Source: Nymphaea colorata (lineage: Eukaryota; Streptophyta; Magnoliopsida; Nymphaeales; Nymphaeaceae). Taken from it: a stretch of 64,000 nt of DNA. The translations under genes and the position numbers were made by a program. Location: positions 27,374,808 through 27,438,807 of the forward strand of contig NC_045139.1 in assembly GCF_008831285.2 (NCBI RefSeq). Direction: 5' to 3'. The notes below the pieces were generated by a model that had not been told where the DNA came from, did no database searches, and was given only the letters and a program-made list of their open reading frames with translations. Of this stretch, positions 47,062 to 58,734 are shown piece after piece. Position 1 is the stretch's first letter. Each line of letters opens with the position of its first letter.

Positions 47062-49038
47062 TGTTATCACCGAATTTTTTTAAAAAATGGTGTATTTTAT
47101 TTGCATTCAAATTATTTTTTCTAGATTCAATTCCTGGGCCCTAAGCCAAATCTTAGATCCAAAATAAATTTGCAACTATTCGATCCAAAATGAGTCTTTA
47201 AACTCATGTATGAACCCAAACACAAAATTTAAATTCAGAACTCAACTTCAGACGTGAGATTCAAATCCAAAATCCAACTCTTCGATCCAAATTAGATCCA
47301 AAAACCAAGTTTAGATCCGAATCAAGCATTTCAAACTCAAAATCCAAAAACAAGTTCAAAACGACAAAAGTCTAGTGCTATGAGCGCCCGCACGTGCAGA
47401 GACCTCCCCTTTGCTTTATGTTTTATGTTTCATCCTCACACCAAAATATGTTTTTGATGCTTATATCACTTACTAGAACGCGTCGACGACCAATTAAACC
47501 CAATTCAGATTCAAAACAAGCCTGTCAAAACGGAGTCGGCCACCCATTTGTTGAATAAAAAAATGGTTTAATGTTTTTTTATGTATGAGCAGCTCTCTTT
47601 TGTTTCATTTTATTTGATTTTAAAAAAAAATACAGTGCTGCTATCGCGTGCGCAAAACAACGCATTGCACGCTGCCGCGCGCCATCGACCGAGGTGCCTA
47701 GCACACCGAGACCTCCAGTTTAGTGAAATACTGTCCCCAAGGGGAGGGGGGGTTAGTCTCTTTGGGTGGGCAATAGCCTGCCCACACCCTAAAGGGATGT
47801 TTACAGGCATAATGGTCAATTCCACTTAGTCAAAGCCTATTTTTTTAAAAAAATAAATTATTCAAAAATATTTAAAATTTACATGAAAATATTGTTAAAT
47901 TAAAAAAAAATTGTTGTCTCCAAAACTTTCTATAAATACCCCCACAATCCTCCCTCTTGGACATGGGCTGACCTTTGGGGAATTTGTAATGCTTTCTCAC
48001 TTGAAATCTAGGGGTTTTTATTAGCTCTCTCTTTCCACTTCTCTCTTCTTTCGTTCTTTTCTTCTTCAACTTTGGAAGCAAGCCTCTTCAACTTCAAATT
48101 CTTCAAGGGAGCATGAGGGGATTTCTTGAGGAGATATCTTTATCATTTTGAAGCTTCATCCAAAGCGACCTTAGGATCATCATCTTAGAGCTTCATTCCT
48201 AATATCATCTATATTCAAGGTATGTAGTCCTCATTTTTATTTATCATTTCATCTTGCTACCTTCCCATGGCCGTGCAAGAAAGCTCTAAAAACTTCCTTT
48301 CTCGAGTCAAGAGCTACTCTTGAGTGCACCGAGAGTATGAGTAAAGTGAAATAAATTCAATTTCTTCATTTATTTAAAAAAAATATGCTTGTTGTATGCT
48401 TGAGATGATGTTTATACGTAATATACTAATTTTCTTGATTAATGAGCAAATGCATGGCAATAATGAGTGTTTGGGTGGATAGTTATTTATCTTATGTTGA
48501 TTTTTGAAGTTGAGACTTGTTCAGCCCAAGAAAATCATTTACGAATTTGTACATGTTAATATGCATTTTTTATGTCATTCTCATGCTTAGTTTTTTTCTT
48601 AATCACTCGATTAGGGACCCCAATGAGTGCTTTCCTACGTTGCTCTTCATTCATGTATGTTTGATTTTCTTTCATATCCAACGGTAAAAGAAATATATTC
48701 TCATGTAGCCAACAAACTAATAATGTTTTTCATGTTCACATACAAAAATATTTAGAATCATATTTTTCAAAAGATTTTTGAAAGCAATAACCCCCTCTAA
48801 TGAGGCTTTCGATATTTAGCTTAGGCTCTTGCATGAGTCCAAGTTTCTCTTTGGCCTACATAAAAATTGAAGTTTATTTTCAAGTCATTTTTTTTATTTT
48901 AACTCTCATGATGATATATATGTATATACATATTATGTACGTATACGTGCACATGACTGTCTCTCTTTCTCTTTCTCTCTTTATGATTTAATATGCACTT
49001 TTACAAATTTTTATACACGTACATATGAATATATATAC

Positions 49039-49076
<38 letters not shown>

Positions 49077-49832
49077 CTTTTAAATCTCTTGCTTTTATGA
49101 TTTTCAAAATCTCTTTCTCTCTCTCTTTTTCCCTATTACTCTCATATTAAAGTCTTTATCTTTTTCATTCTTTCAAATATTTTTCTTCCATGATTTAAGG
49201 TTTTAATTTTTTATTTCTTCTTAAAAATATTTATGATAATTATAAAATGAGAAACATAGTTGTATGTGATGATATGAATGCTCTTAGTTGAATGTCATGG
49301 TATGAATGATTCATTTTTTTATAACCATGTCGGACCAATGCATCCATACATTCACATTCACTTAACATCACAAATGATCACAAACACATCTCTAAAGAAA
49401 CTTAAGCATGATGAGATGAAGTTCTAATTAGGTAGTAACCAAATTAGAGTAAAATCTCAAACCTGCTTAAATTTTTAAGAGAACACCAAATTGATTTCAA
49501 AATGTGATCCCCAAATGTTTCCAAACAATGTTTTCCCAAATCAAAGTTTCTCAAATCAAAATTTTTATACTCTCAAATTATTTTTCAAAATTTTCTTATC
49601 AAATCTTCAACGTTTTCTCAAACACAACACCACATTTAGAATAAAAAAGATGTTTAAGCTAAAACGAATTGCATCAAGAATAAACCTAGCACTTGAATTG
49701 ATTACCCCAGTAAAAGCACCGGGAACAGTCAATCCTCATACCGATGAGCGACTCCATTTCTCTTTCATTTCAAAACAAAACACCATTTTTTGGAGCACTC
49801 GTAAAACCAAAAAAAATTTGGTGCTGTGAACA
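47062..49832 (-). mobile_element. Very long solo LTR, copy E (2771 bp), reversed
   Basis: Read on the minus strand it begins TGTTCACAGCACCAAATTTT and ends TTCGGTGATAACA. The exact 5-bp duplication CCAAA flanks it (47057-47061 and 49833-49837). The TATA box lies at 47930-47938, 1894 bp from its upstream end and 876 bp from its downstream end. The downstream part matches copy A. It has no internal genes. It interrupts the zinc-binding C-terminal region of a LINE. Confidence 0.88.
47930..47938 (-). promoter_or_regulatory. TATA box of LTR copy E
   Basis: Minus strand TATTTATAG, preceded by GGGGG and followed by AAAGTTTTGGAG. Confidence 0.55.
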
Positions 49833-49837
49833 CCAAA

Positions 49838-52700
49838 CTTCCTAACTAACCCACCCCAGAGATCAGTAACTAGTTTACACCTTCGAAAAATGTGGTGAAT
49901 TGACTCTTTAGCTTGTCCACATAGTCGGTTTGCAAAGTTGAGACCTATTCTTTTAAGGCAGTCAAAAGTCAGTAGTTTCCTTCACATGCTATATAATGTT
50001 CTTGCATAAGCTTTAGTTTTCTAGATCCAATTATACCACTTTTCCTTCCTTCCTTCAATTTTATTAGCATAAGAATCTTGCCTACCTTTAGGCTATCAAA
50101 CTCCCTAGGGTACCCAATAACCTTGTCTGGAATTGCCATACTCATGCCAGAAAGGGGGGCTAGCACTAAAACATCTCTTTGCATCCATTAAGTTAAGACT
50201 AAGGGGATTGTTTATTAAACCATAATTACTTCTATTAGGCATCAAAACGACCCCTTGGCAACTTCTACCTACAAGAATTATCATCATGCTTCCCTCTAAA
50301 AACTTGACCGTACCTTGGCAAATTGAATCTTGCATCCAATATCCAAATAAGGTCAATAGGTTACATTTATTAGACAAATTCTACCACTGTAAGATAGAAG
50401 AGAAGCCTTCCAGATGCTAAGCTTCCTTTCCAAGTTTTCCACCAAGGGCCTGCACAATTGTTCGTTCAAGGTTCATTGGGATAGTGATAACCCAAGGTCG
50501 TTATGAGAAAGATTACTAGCATCCAATTTCAAAATGCTAGTAAGGGAGTTTCCTTTTGCTACAAAAATATTGATGGGAATTGAAATACATTTGTTGTTAT
50601 TAACTACCAAACCCATCCTTTTCTTTATCTCCTCCATAAAACATTTAATGTCTTCTTATTGAGGTTCTAGTGCCTTTACAAAAGAACACTATATCATCAG
50701 CAAAAATGATATGTCCAACCCCAAAATGATAACTTAGAACTTTAGGGTTGCAAATCTTCCTTGTTTGAACATGCCCAAGGAAGCCTTTTGAAATAAGCTC
50801 CTTGTTTTATGCTTCTAGAGCATTTGAATTCTCAGCCTTCCTCTTCATTGATTAGGACTTAAAAGAAAGTGGTCTTTACACACACCAAAAATGTGGTCCA
50901 CCCACACTTCATGGAAGCCTAAGTGATAAAAGTTTTTTTGAGGGAACTACCAAGAACTTTGCCATAGGCTTTTAAGTTATCCATCTTCAAACAAGCCATT
51001 TTATGGTGCCATTTTTTGAACCAATCAATTAGGTCATTGGCCAACAGGGCCTAATCATGAATTAGCCTCCTTTTCAGGAAGACCGCTAGTTCTTGTTGAT
51101 GATTCTAGTAAGAATATACTGAGTATGAATACCATAATTTTAGAATAATTTTATAGAGACTATTGCACAGGACAATAAATCTATAAACATCAATTTTTTT
51201 CTGCCCCTTGAACTTTGAAAGGAGCACGAAATTAGTTTTACTTGTGTTGTTTGCCAACCTGCTTGATGCAAATAAATTGATAACCATGTTACCTACATCA
51301 TTATGAGCTACATCTCAATATTTTTGGTAAAATAAGTTGGGATAATTCGGCCTTGCCGAGTTCTCACCATTTAAGCTGAACACTGCACTCTTTACTTCTT
51401 CCATTGTCACTAGCTGCAACAATTCCTTATTTTCCTCCTTGTGACATTTTTTGATAGATTGAGATCAATGAACAACCTTTCGATTGCCTCATCCTGATTT
51501 AGAAGTCTTTTTAAAGTAATTAGTGGCTGCCCCAACGATGTCCTCCATGATCTCAAATTTCTTCCCATCAACTACCAAGGCTGTTATATGGTTCATGCTA
51601 TAGTTCGTCTTCTTGTGATAGCCTAAAAATAAATAGCATTTTGATTACCTTTGGATATCCACCTTGCTTTAGCCTTGTTACACCCTAGTATGCCTTTATT
51701 TTTAACATTATCTGGAGCTCTTCCTTAACTCTCCCTTCTTCATCACTGGCCCACAAGTCAGCTTCCTCTACTTTCTTTTGGAGTACACAGTCTCTGCATT
51801 AGTTGACTAGCTTTAGAGCTGATGTTCCCCAAAACCTGGTAGTTCCAAACAAATAGCTTTAGAGTAACTTCTTTGAGTTTGTCAACAACTCTCAACATAG
51901 GGCATCTCTCTCCAGGTTTAGGCCAACATATACTAATTATGTTTCTAACCTCCTGCAGCTCCACCCAAGGTTTAATAAACCTGGACCTTTTCTCGTGCCT
52001 AATATACTAAACTACATTCTTAAAATTGTCAACACGAGACATGTATGGTCTCATGATGGCCGAACAAGTAACTTTATGGCAGAATTACAACCCAACAACT
52101 ATTCCACTCTGATTGTTGAATGCCTAGTCGAGTTTTCATTGCACTAGACTCTCACTTGCCCACTGGTTAGACCAAGTATAATTGTTGTTCGGATCAATCA
52201 CCTTAGCAGAAGCACAAGTTCCTATGAACTCATTGATGTATCTGCAAGCTTGGCTATTAGGCAGACGGCCCAATTTGTCAGGAACACTTTTTATAGCATT
52301 AAAATTACTAAAGTAGATGACTATATTGTATTCATCATAATGGCATCCTCAAGATTAAGTAGGCACCTTTTTCTATTCACTTTTTTGGTGACATGTATAC
52401 CCATATAATGGTGATCGCTTGGTTGAACTCTATTGAAACAAACCTTCCCTTCATTTAAAACCTACTCATTGACCAATCTACTAGCTCAATCTTCTTGGGT
52501 CCCATAAACACAAACACATAGTTCTAACAATCCCATTGCCCTGGGATGCATTGTTGGCTGCCTATACATCCTTGATTATGAAAGCTGGACAACTAATTAC
52601 AAACTCATTAACCATTGCATAAAAAAAGAAAAAAAGAAAAAACAAATACAGACTTTTCTTTCACAAACAATGAGATGAGGTCAAGTGGGGTAGCTACCCT
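49838..52700 (-). pseudogene. Minus-strand LINE ORF2 pseudogene
   Basis: From right to left on the minus strand: a decayed endonuclease with a VCVYGTQ segment near 52500. Next is the reverse-transcriptase start TMEEVKSAVFSLNGEN (about 51405-51360), and YRFIVLCNSLYKIILKLW near 51180-51130. A KMDNLKAYGKVL-like segment follows, then the catalytic box in GHIIFADDIVFFCKGT (FADD at 50693-50704). Near 49990-49850 is the zinc-binding region, with LLTFDCLKRIGL and ESIHHIFRRCKLVTDLW. Stops and frame changes throughout mark it as dead. It is a different copy from the plus-strand LINE at 19124, with a distinct sequence. Confidence 0.8.
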
Positions 52701-53691
52701 CACCACCCGATCACATTCCATGAGCAAATCTTCATTCTGGTAAGATGAGCAGGTATTTAGATGAGGCAGTTTCTACATCCATTTCCTAGCCCCTCACCAT
52801 TTCCATTAATTCATCTACCGAGATAGGCAGAACACCCTGTCAATTGTCATTATTTTATTGGCTTTTCCTTTTTCTTTTTTTTTTTAATGACCAACATCCA
52901 TCCTATTCCTGCATCATTCTCGGTATTTGGATTGAGTCTATGCAATGGTCATCTCATCTTCCCAATATTATACTTCAGCTTGGCAAGCTGTCCACCGACT
53001 TGCCTTTTCTTTTCTCTGCATCCCCCTCTGCTTCATCCTCACTCTCCTCTAAGAAGCAGATCTATCGACCTCCTTTTGGGGTTGAGGATTAACGATAACC
53101 TGAAACCTAAACCAGGGACTGGCTTGATTTCACTTTATTAGAAAGTAAGGCAGAAAAGGAATGGTGAAACAATGAACGAGAGGGAGTACCAGGACTAGGC
53201 CTGCTTGCCCCACTAGGATGTTTCAAAGAGTTCTCTCTCCCTTAGCATTGAGCAACTCTGTGCCCTTTTTCTTATGAGCACCAATTTGTATCTCCGGTTC
53301 AGACAACTCATGTTGTTGCCTTCATTGCTCCCATCCATCGATTTCTCATTATCTCTTGTTAGACTGGAGACATATAGACGGTGCCATCTCAGACTCTCCT
53401 CGCGATGATGCCCCAAGTTTCAAGCCTCCTTTTTTCAAAAGGATTTTAACTCTGTCCCAAGGATTAGGGGGGTCCATGCTTCCTATTACTCATCACACCC
53501 CTCATCTTGCACACTGCTTTCATATGGGTTATTGCCCCACGTCTCCTATAGAATACCATTGTGGACTCATACACTATCTCTTGAGACAATGGTCGATTTT
53601 CCCTAAATTTGAAGGAGACAATAGGTTTCAACTAGATCCCCCCCAATCAAAATCTCCAAAGCAATCTCGACTTAACTTTTTCTCCCCCAAG

Positions 53692-53910
53692 CTATGGAGC
53701 ATGGATCTTTAACGATGAAACTTCTATCCAATGCTTTTTGCAAATCCCATCGTAGGTATATTTGTTCCTGAACTTCACTAAAAGATTTGGGAGCTGCACC
53801 CAAATCAAAATCGTTTGAGACGGATTGATCTTCAGTTCCTCGTCTGGATGCCAGTAACTAGCGATTAGGGTTCGACCACCAACTATCCAAGCCTTCTTCC
53901 TAAGGACCAC
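53692..53910 (-). pseudogene. LINE ORF1 remnant with DUF4283-like segment
   Basis: The 72-codon open frame contains GGRTLIASYWHPDEEL and TILIWVQLPNLLVKF, the tryptophan-rich core of the DUF4283 domain found in ORF1 of plant L1-type LINEs. It lies 1 kb upstream, in the minus sense, of the ORF2 remnant, the expected order. Confidence 0.6.
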
Positions 53911-54811
53911 ATGAAGGTTTTCCCCAACTTAAACCTAATAAGGAATCTGCCGTTTCCAACGATAAAAAACTTGGGGCTCTTCACCATCGACCAATAATGC
54001 CTTAGATATTAACAAACAAAGGAGAATACCACCCCCCATCTGCTACTTCCCTCATAGAAACTCACAATAGTAATGAATCTAAACGGCTCCTTCAGCCGTT
54101 GGTATACTTCTGGGTGAAGGGAAACCTCCGGTATTACATCAACCTCCCTCCCACATCAACCGACGAATTTCCCGGCATTTCTTGCATCAAACACTCTTCT
54201 GGCAGTCTCAGTCCATCCTTCATTGACCATCTTGGAGATCCCTCACGAGGTTTGTCGCACCCCATGTTTGCAGGAGATCAAGAGTTCAGTAGCTAGGATA
54301 TGAGAATTCAAGCCAATTAGTAAACTCATGCCATACTCAGTTGCACATATACGTGTAGACAAAATTCAGATTAGCTAAACTAAGAATAACTTTAATGTAA
54401 AACTCGACACAAGATGTGAATGTAGCTGTCCATTGAATCTCACTTGCAGCCGGATCCGACTCAAATGAATTCAGCTTTGCCTTGAAGGATGCCCAACTTG
54501 GATCCGAGCCTTTTAGGTTCCCAGAGAGAGCTGCTTTGATCTGCATTCTTAACCCTCACCGTACTCAGGGAAGGAATCCAAGCCCAACCTTTGTAGCTCA
54601 ATCTTGGTCGTCCGTTTGAGATGGACAGCGGAGAGAGCGAATATGTTTGGCCTCGGTTTTTCAGTTCAATTTGGTCCTTCGATTACAGAATGGATGGTCC
54701 AGGTAAATGAGGTCGCTGGCCCTGACGCAGCGGCGGCCCCAAACCACCCAGCCGGTTCCCTCAGTCCTCGCAAACACGTACACACTCCCTCATCTGTCTG
54801 TCTGAAGTCTG
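53911..54811. other. Boundary between LINE and PPR gene, candidate promoter region
   Basis: The left part probably holds the 5' end of the minus-strand LINE, but no motif fixes the limit. The last few hundred bases would contain the PPR gene promoter. I found no clear TATA box. Short ORFs at 54337-54546 (minus) and 54604-54828 (plus) are not supported. Confidence 0.4.
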
Positions 54812-57800
54812 ATGTCAAGAAGCTCTAGCCGGTTGTTGTTCTACCGCTGTTCAATAAGCAGATCTCCCGCTAATGTTCCCTCTTGCTCCTTCAGGCTCTC
54901 TTCTTCTTCTTCTTCTTCTACACATGCCTCTCGGTCCATCTTCGGCCATGGTTCGATACCCGCCATCCAAAAGTTCGAGGAACACGTACTCTCTCTCTCT
55001 AACAAACACGATCCCAATGAGGTTATTGGCATTTATCGCGAATGGGTAACTCAGAAGGTGCCATTACGAGTCCGCACGGCTTCAATTTTGACGTGGGCTC
55101 TCTTAAAGCAGAGCAATTTCGAAGAAGCGGAAGATTTCTTAGTGGCCCAGATGGAGAATTTGGAGTTCTCTCCTTCCATCGGTATGTGTAGTTCTCTGAT
55201 TCGTGGTCTTTGTAGAATTGGAAAACCAGAAAGAGCAATGGAGTTTTTGAAGAATCAAATCACTAGAGGAATTATGCCCAATAGTTTCTGTTTCAGTTTG
55301 TTGATTAATTCTTTAATCAGTCGTCGAGAGATGAGTTCCGTAGTTGATGCTTTTGTTGAAATCGCTGAGAAAAGAATACGCATTGACAACGTTGTATTTA
55401 GTTCAGTTTTATCTTGTTACTGTAAGATTGGGAAACCAGAACTAGCGACGGAGTTTTATGAAAAAATGATTGACGTTGGAGTTAGGCCAAACTTAATTAC
55501 GTATACGGTTGTAATGAATGCACTTAGTAAACTGGGAAGGATGGAAGAGGTTGAGAAGTTGGTGAGGATGCTCGAGCAGGAGAAATTGGTGTACGATCTT
55601 ATTTTTTACTCTAGTTGGGCTTGCGGATACGTTAGAGTGGGTGCCTTGGATTTGGTGCAGGTGTTTCAGAAACATAAAGAAATGAAGGCATTAGGAATCA
55701 AGCCTGATGTAATCAGCTACACTATTCTAATTGACGCTCTTTGTAGATTAGGGGAAGTGGAGAAAGCTGTAGGTTTCTTGCATAAAATGTTTATGGGTGG
55801 CGTAAAGCCGAGTTTAGTAACTTACACTGCGGTCATGCGGGGTTTCTGCCAGAAGGGTAAGTTAAATGAGGCATTTGATTTATTTTATAAAATGGAAGAG
55901 TTTGGTTTACAAGCAGATGAAGCTTGTTATACAACTTTAATGGATGGATTGTGTAGAATTGGTGATTTGGATCAGGTTTTCTGCTTGCTTGAGGAAATGG
56001 AGTCCAAGAAAGTTCCAGTAACACTTGTTACTTACAATGTTGTCATGAATGGGTTGTCTAAAATTGGTAAAACAGAAAAGGCTGATGAGATTTTAAGGGG
56101 CATAGAAGCCGGTGATGTATACACATATACCACAATTTTAGATGGATATTGCAAAGAAAAAAATGTGGAAGGCGTATTGGGGACAATGCAGAAATTGGAT
56201 CAAGCTGTTGTGGCTTTAGATTTAGTAGCATGTAATGTCCTCATCAAAGCTTTGTGCATGGTGCACAAACTTGAAGAGGCTGAGAAGATTTTCAAGAAAT
56301 TACCTTCAATGGGGCTCATTGCTAATTCGGTTACTTATTGTGTTCTTATTGATGGGCTTTGCAAGGGTGGATGGATTTATGAAGCATTTAAAACATTCAA
56401 CGATTATAGACATTCTATTATAATCCCTGCTACAACCAACTATAATTGTATGATTGGAGGTTTATGCAGGGAAGGAATGTTATCTTTAGTGGTTGAGATA
56501 TTTGCTGAGTTGGTTAAAAGAGGATTAGTTCCTGATACTATTACCTATATGTTGCTGTTAAAAACACACTGGAAAAAAGGCAGGACAGATGATGTCTTCA
56601 GGATTCTTCAATGTATGAGAGACTTAGATATTGAGGAGCAGACCTTTGTCTGTAATAGCATGATTATTTGGTTTCACAAGCAGGGTTTATTTCGAGAAGC
56701 ATTTGAAGTGTGCCAGATAATGATAAGGAAATGCTTCACCATAACTAGAAGTAACTATTCATCAATCATTAAAGGACTTATGCGCAGCAATGACCGCAGA
56801 AATGTCCAGCAGCTGTTGAGTCGGTTTCTCAAAGATTATGGGATTATTGATCCTAAATTATGTGGAGCTCTGTTTATATATTTATGCAAGAAAGATGTCA
56901 AAGATGCTCTATCGTTTCTTGTCAGGATAAGGGAGGATGGTGTGCAGGCAAAAGTTTCAACATTAATTCTTAGGAGTCTAATGAAAGAAGGTAGAACTCG
57001 AGACGCATATGCACTTGTTCTTGAGGCTGATGGTAGAGAAATAACGATGGATGTTTTCACTTATTCTAAGTTAATTGATAGTCTGTGGAAGGAAGGTTTC
57101 TTCAAGCAGGCATTAGAACTTTGTTTATGCATGGGAAAGAGAGGGATTTATCCAAATATTGTCACATACAATGCAATAATCCATGGTCTTTGCCAAGAAG
57201 GTTGTTTGCTTGAAGCTTTCCGTTTGTTTGATGCTTTAGAGAAAAATAATGTACGCCCCACAGTCGTTACATATTCTTCTCTTATAGCTTCTTTAACTAG
57301 AGAGGGGCTTATGCAAGATGCACGTCTATTTTTTAGAGGGATGGTCCATAAGGGTTTGACCCCAAACATTTTCATCTACAACTTACTAATTAATGGTTAC
57401 TGTAGGTTAGGCATGCTGGATGAAGCCTTGGAACTACTTCTTGATTTGGAGAAGAGCAGCATTGAGCCTGATTATCACACTATCAATGCCTTGATTAAGG
57501 GATTTGGCCAAAGAGGAAATATGGAAGGCGCATTAAGGATTTTTGGTGAGTTTATATCGAAGGGGATTGCACCTGATTTCTTTGGTTACATGGTTCTTGC
57601 AAAGGGTTTATGTGCTACTGGCAGGATGGAAGAGACAAGGACTATTTTGGTTGATATGCTTGATAGGGGATCAATGATGAGTTTGATACAAGATTCTTGT
57701 TGTGATCTTGATGCTGCTGCCTTGGTCAGTCATTTGGCAATCTTATGTGAAGAGGGAAGCATTAAGAAAGCCATAAATTTACTAAACCAAGTGGAATCCT

Positions 57801-57868
57801 TAATTTTGAAATCTGGTGTGTCAAGAGGTGGAGCTTTGTTAGAAAGCTTTGGATGGGTCTGTGCATAA
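54812..57868 (+). CDS. Pentatricopeptide repeat (PPR) protein, P class, 1018 aa
   Basis: Uninterrupted, intronless frame typical of plant organelle PPR genes. Residues 1-55 are rich in Ser and Arg and contain no acidic residue, consistent with a mitochondrial or plastid transit peptide. From about residue 80 to 950 there are more than twenty 35-residue PPR motifs in near-unbroken succession (for example KPDVISYTILIDALCRLGEV, IYPNIVTYNAIIHGLCQEG, APDFFGYMVLAKGLCATG). There are no E, E+, DYW or SMR domains, so it is P class. Such proteins bind specific organelle RNAs and act in stability, processing, splicing or translation. It resembles the At5g57250 group as I remember it. The C-terminus ends shortly after the last motif. 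A TTC/TCT repeat at 54895-54920 encodes the poly-Ser run. Confidence 0.95.
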   Translation: MSRSSSRLLFYRCSISRSPANVPSCSFRLSSSSSSSTHASRSIFGHGSIPAIQKFEEHVLSLSNKHDPNEVIGIYREWVTQKVPLRVRTASILTWALLKQSNFEEAEDFLVAQMENLEFSPSIGMCSSLIRGLCRIGKPERAMEFLKNQITRGIMPNSFCFSLLINSLISRREMSSVVDAFVEIAEKRIRIDNVVFSSVLSCYCKIGKPELATEFYEKMIDVGVRPNLITYTVVMNALSKLGRMEEVEKLVRMLEQEKLVYDLIFYSSWACGYVRVGALDLVQVFQKHKEMKALGIKPDVISYTILIDALCRLGEVEKAVGFLHKMFMGGVKPSLVTYTAVMRGFCQKGKLNEAFDLFYKMEEFGLQADEACYTTLMDGLCRIGDLDQVFCLLEEMESKKVPVTLVTYNVVMNGLSKIGKTEKADEILRGIEAGDVYTYTTILDGYCKEKNVEGVLGTMQKLDQAVVALDLVACNVLIKALCMVHKLEEAEKIFKKLPSMGLIANSVTYCVLIDGLCKGGWIYEAFKTFNDYRHSIIIPATTNYNCMIGGLCREGMLSLVVEIFAELVKRGLVPDTITYMLLLKTHWKKGRTDDVFRILQCMRDLDIEEQTFVCNSMIIWFHKQGLFREAFEVCQIMIRKCFTITRSNYSSIIKGLMRSNDRRNVQQLLSRFLKDYGIIDPKLCGALFIYLCKKDVKDALSFLVRIREDGVQAKVSTLILRSLMKEGRTRDAYALVLEADGREITMDVFTYSKLIDSLWKEGFFKQALELCLCMGKRGIYPNIVTYNAIIHGLCQEGCLLEAFRLFDALEKNNVRPTVVTYSSLIASLTREGLMQDARLFFRGMVHKGLTPNIFIYNLLINGYCRLGMLDEALELLLDLEKSSIEPDYHTINALIKGFGQRGNMEGALRIFGEFISKGIAPDFFGYMVLAKGLCATGRMEETRTILVDMLDRGSMMSLIQDSCCDLDAAALVSHLAILCEEGSIKKAINLLNQVESLILKSGVSRGGALLESFGWVCA

Positions 57869-58734
57869 CAGGGACACTTCATACAAATTAGAGATGTGAG
57901 ATCCAGGTGGACCTACAATAGTCATCTGGTGCTTTGCAAGTCACTAAATATTGTGCAATAACATATGTGATTGGTTGATGTATCTGAAGCAATTGGTGTA
58001 AGAAAGTTGGCCAAGTACACTTCTCAAAGGGTGAAACATGAAGGCAATGAGGTATCAAGCATATTTTTTCAAATTCTGATTATAACCCGACTATTTTCTT
58101 TTGTTGGTTCAAAGCAATGAGCTGTTTAACATCTTTTGATGTAGGTTTGTTCTCTATTGGAAATTGCTGCTTTTAAAGGTGATTTGATGATATATTAGAT
58201 TGCATCCTTTGTTAAGTTAGTCTTAAGACTTAAGAGGTACCAGTTTTATTCTGTGTCTGCTTATTTGATTAAATTCTCTCTCTCTCTCTCTGTCTCTGTC
58301 TCTCTTTCTCCCTCTCTCTGTGCTTATGGTATGTATCCACTACCCATCTACGTTTGTGGCTGTGCATGTACATGTGCGTAGAAAGATTTTCAGGCTTCAC
58401 ATGATGACTGTGGTTCCTTTATTTTTTCACATTCTAGTTTTCAGGATGCAATGTTATACAAGGACAGAGATCCAGGAAACAATAGAATCTGGAAACTGAC
58501 CTGGTTGAGCTATAGAAATGAAGCCTCTGCTAAGCAAAAGCAGAATGTAGCAATTCTCTCCATATTATTCTTGTGGCATATCATCCTGTGCACATTTTGA
58601 ATGTTCTATTCTATTCGCCAACTAAATCTAAAGATTGACAATTATTTTGTTTTCAGTAAGGTTTTGATTGCCTCTGTAACTTTATTTTCTGAACTAATAC
58701 ATTAAATCTGATTTGTTCTCATCTAATGTTGCAG
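57869..58734. other. PPR 3' flank; CT microsatellite
   Basis: It holds the 3'-UTR of the PPR gene and intergenic DNA. A CT-rich microsatellite lies at about 58276-58320. I looked here for the missing 5' exons of the glycosyltransferase fragment that begins at 58735 and found none. Confidence 0.5.

Noticed and set aside
49037-49075. Regulatory TATA cluster
   Set aside because: It is a GT/TA microsatellite inside LTR copy E.
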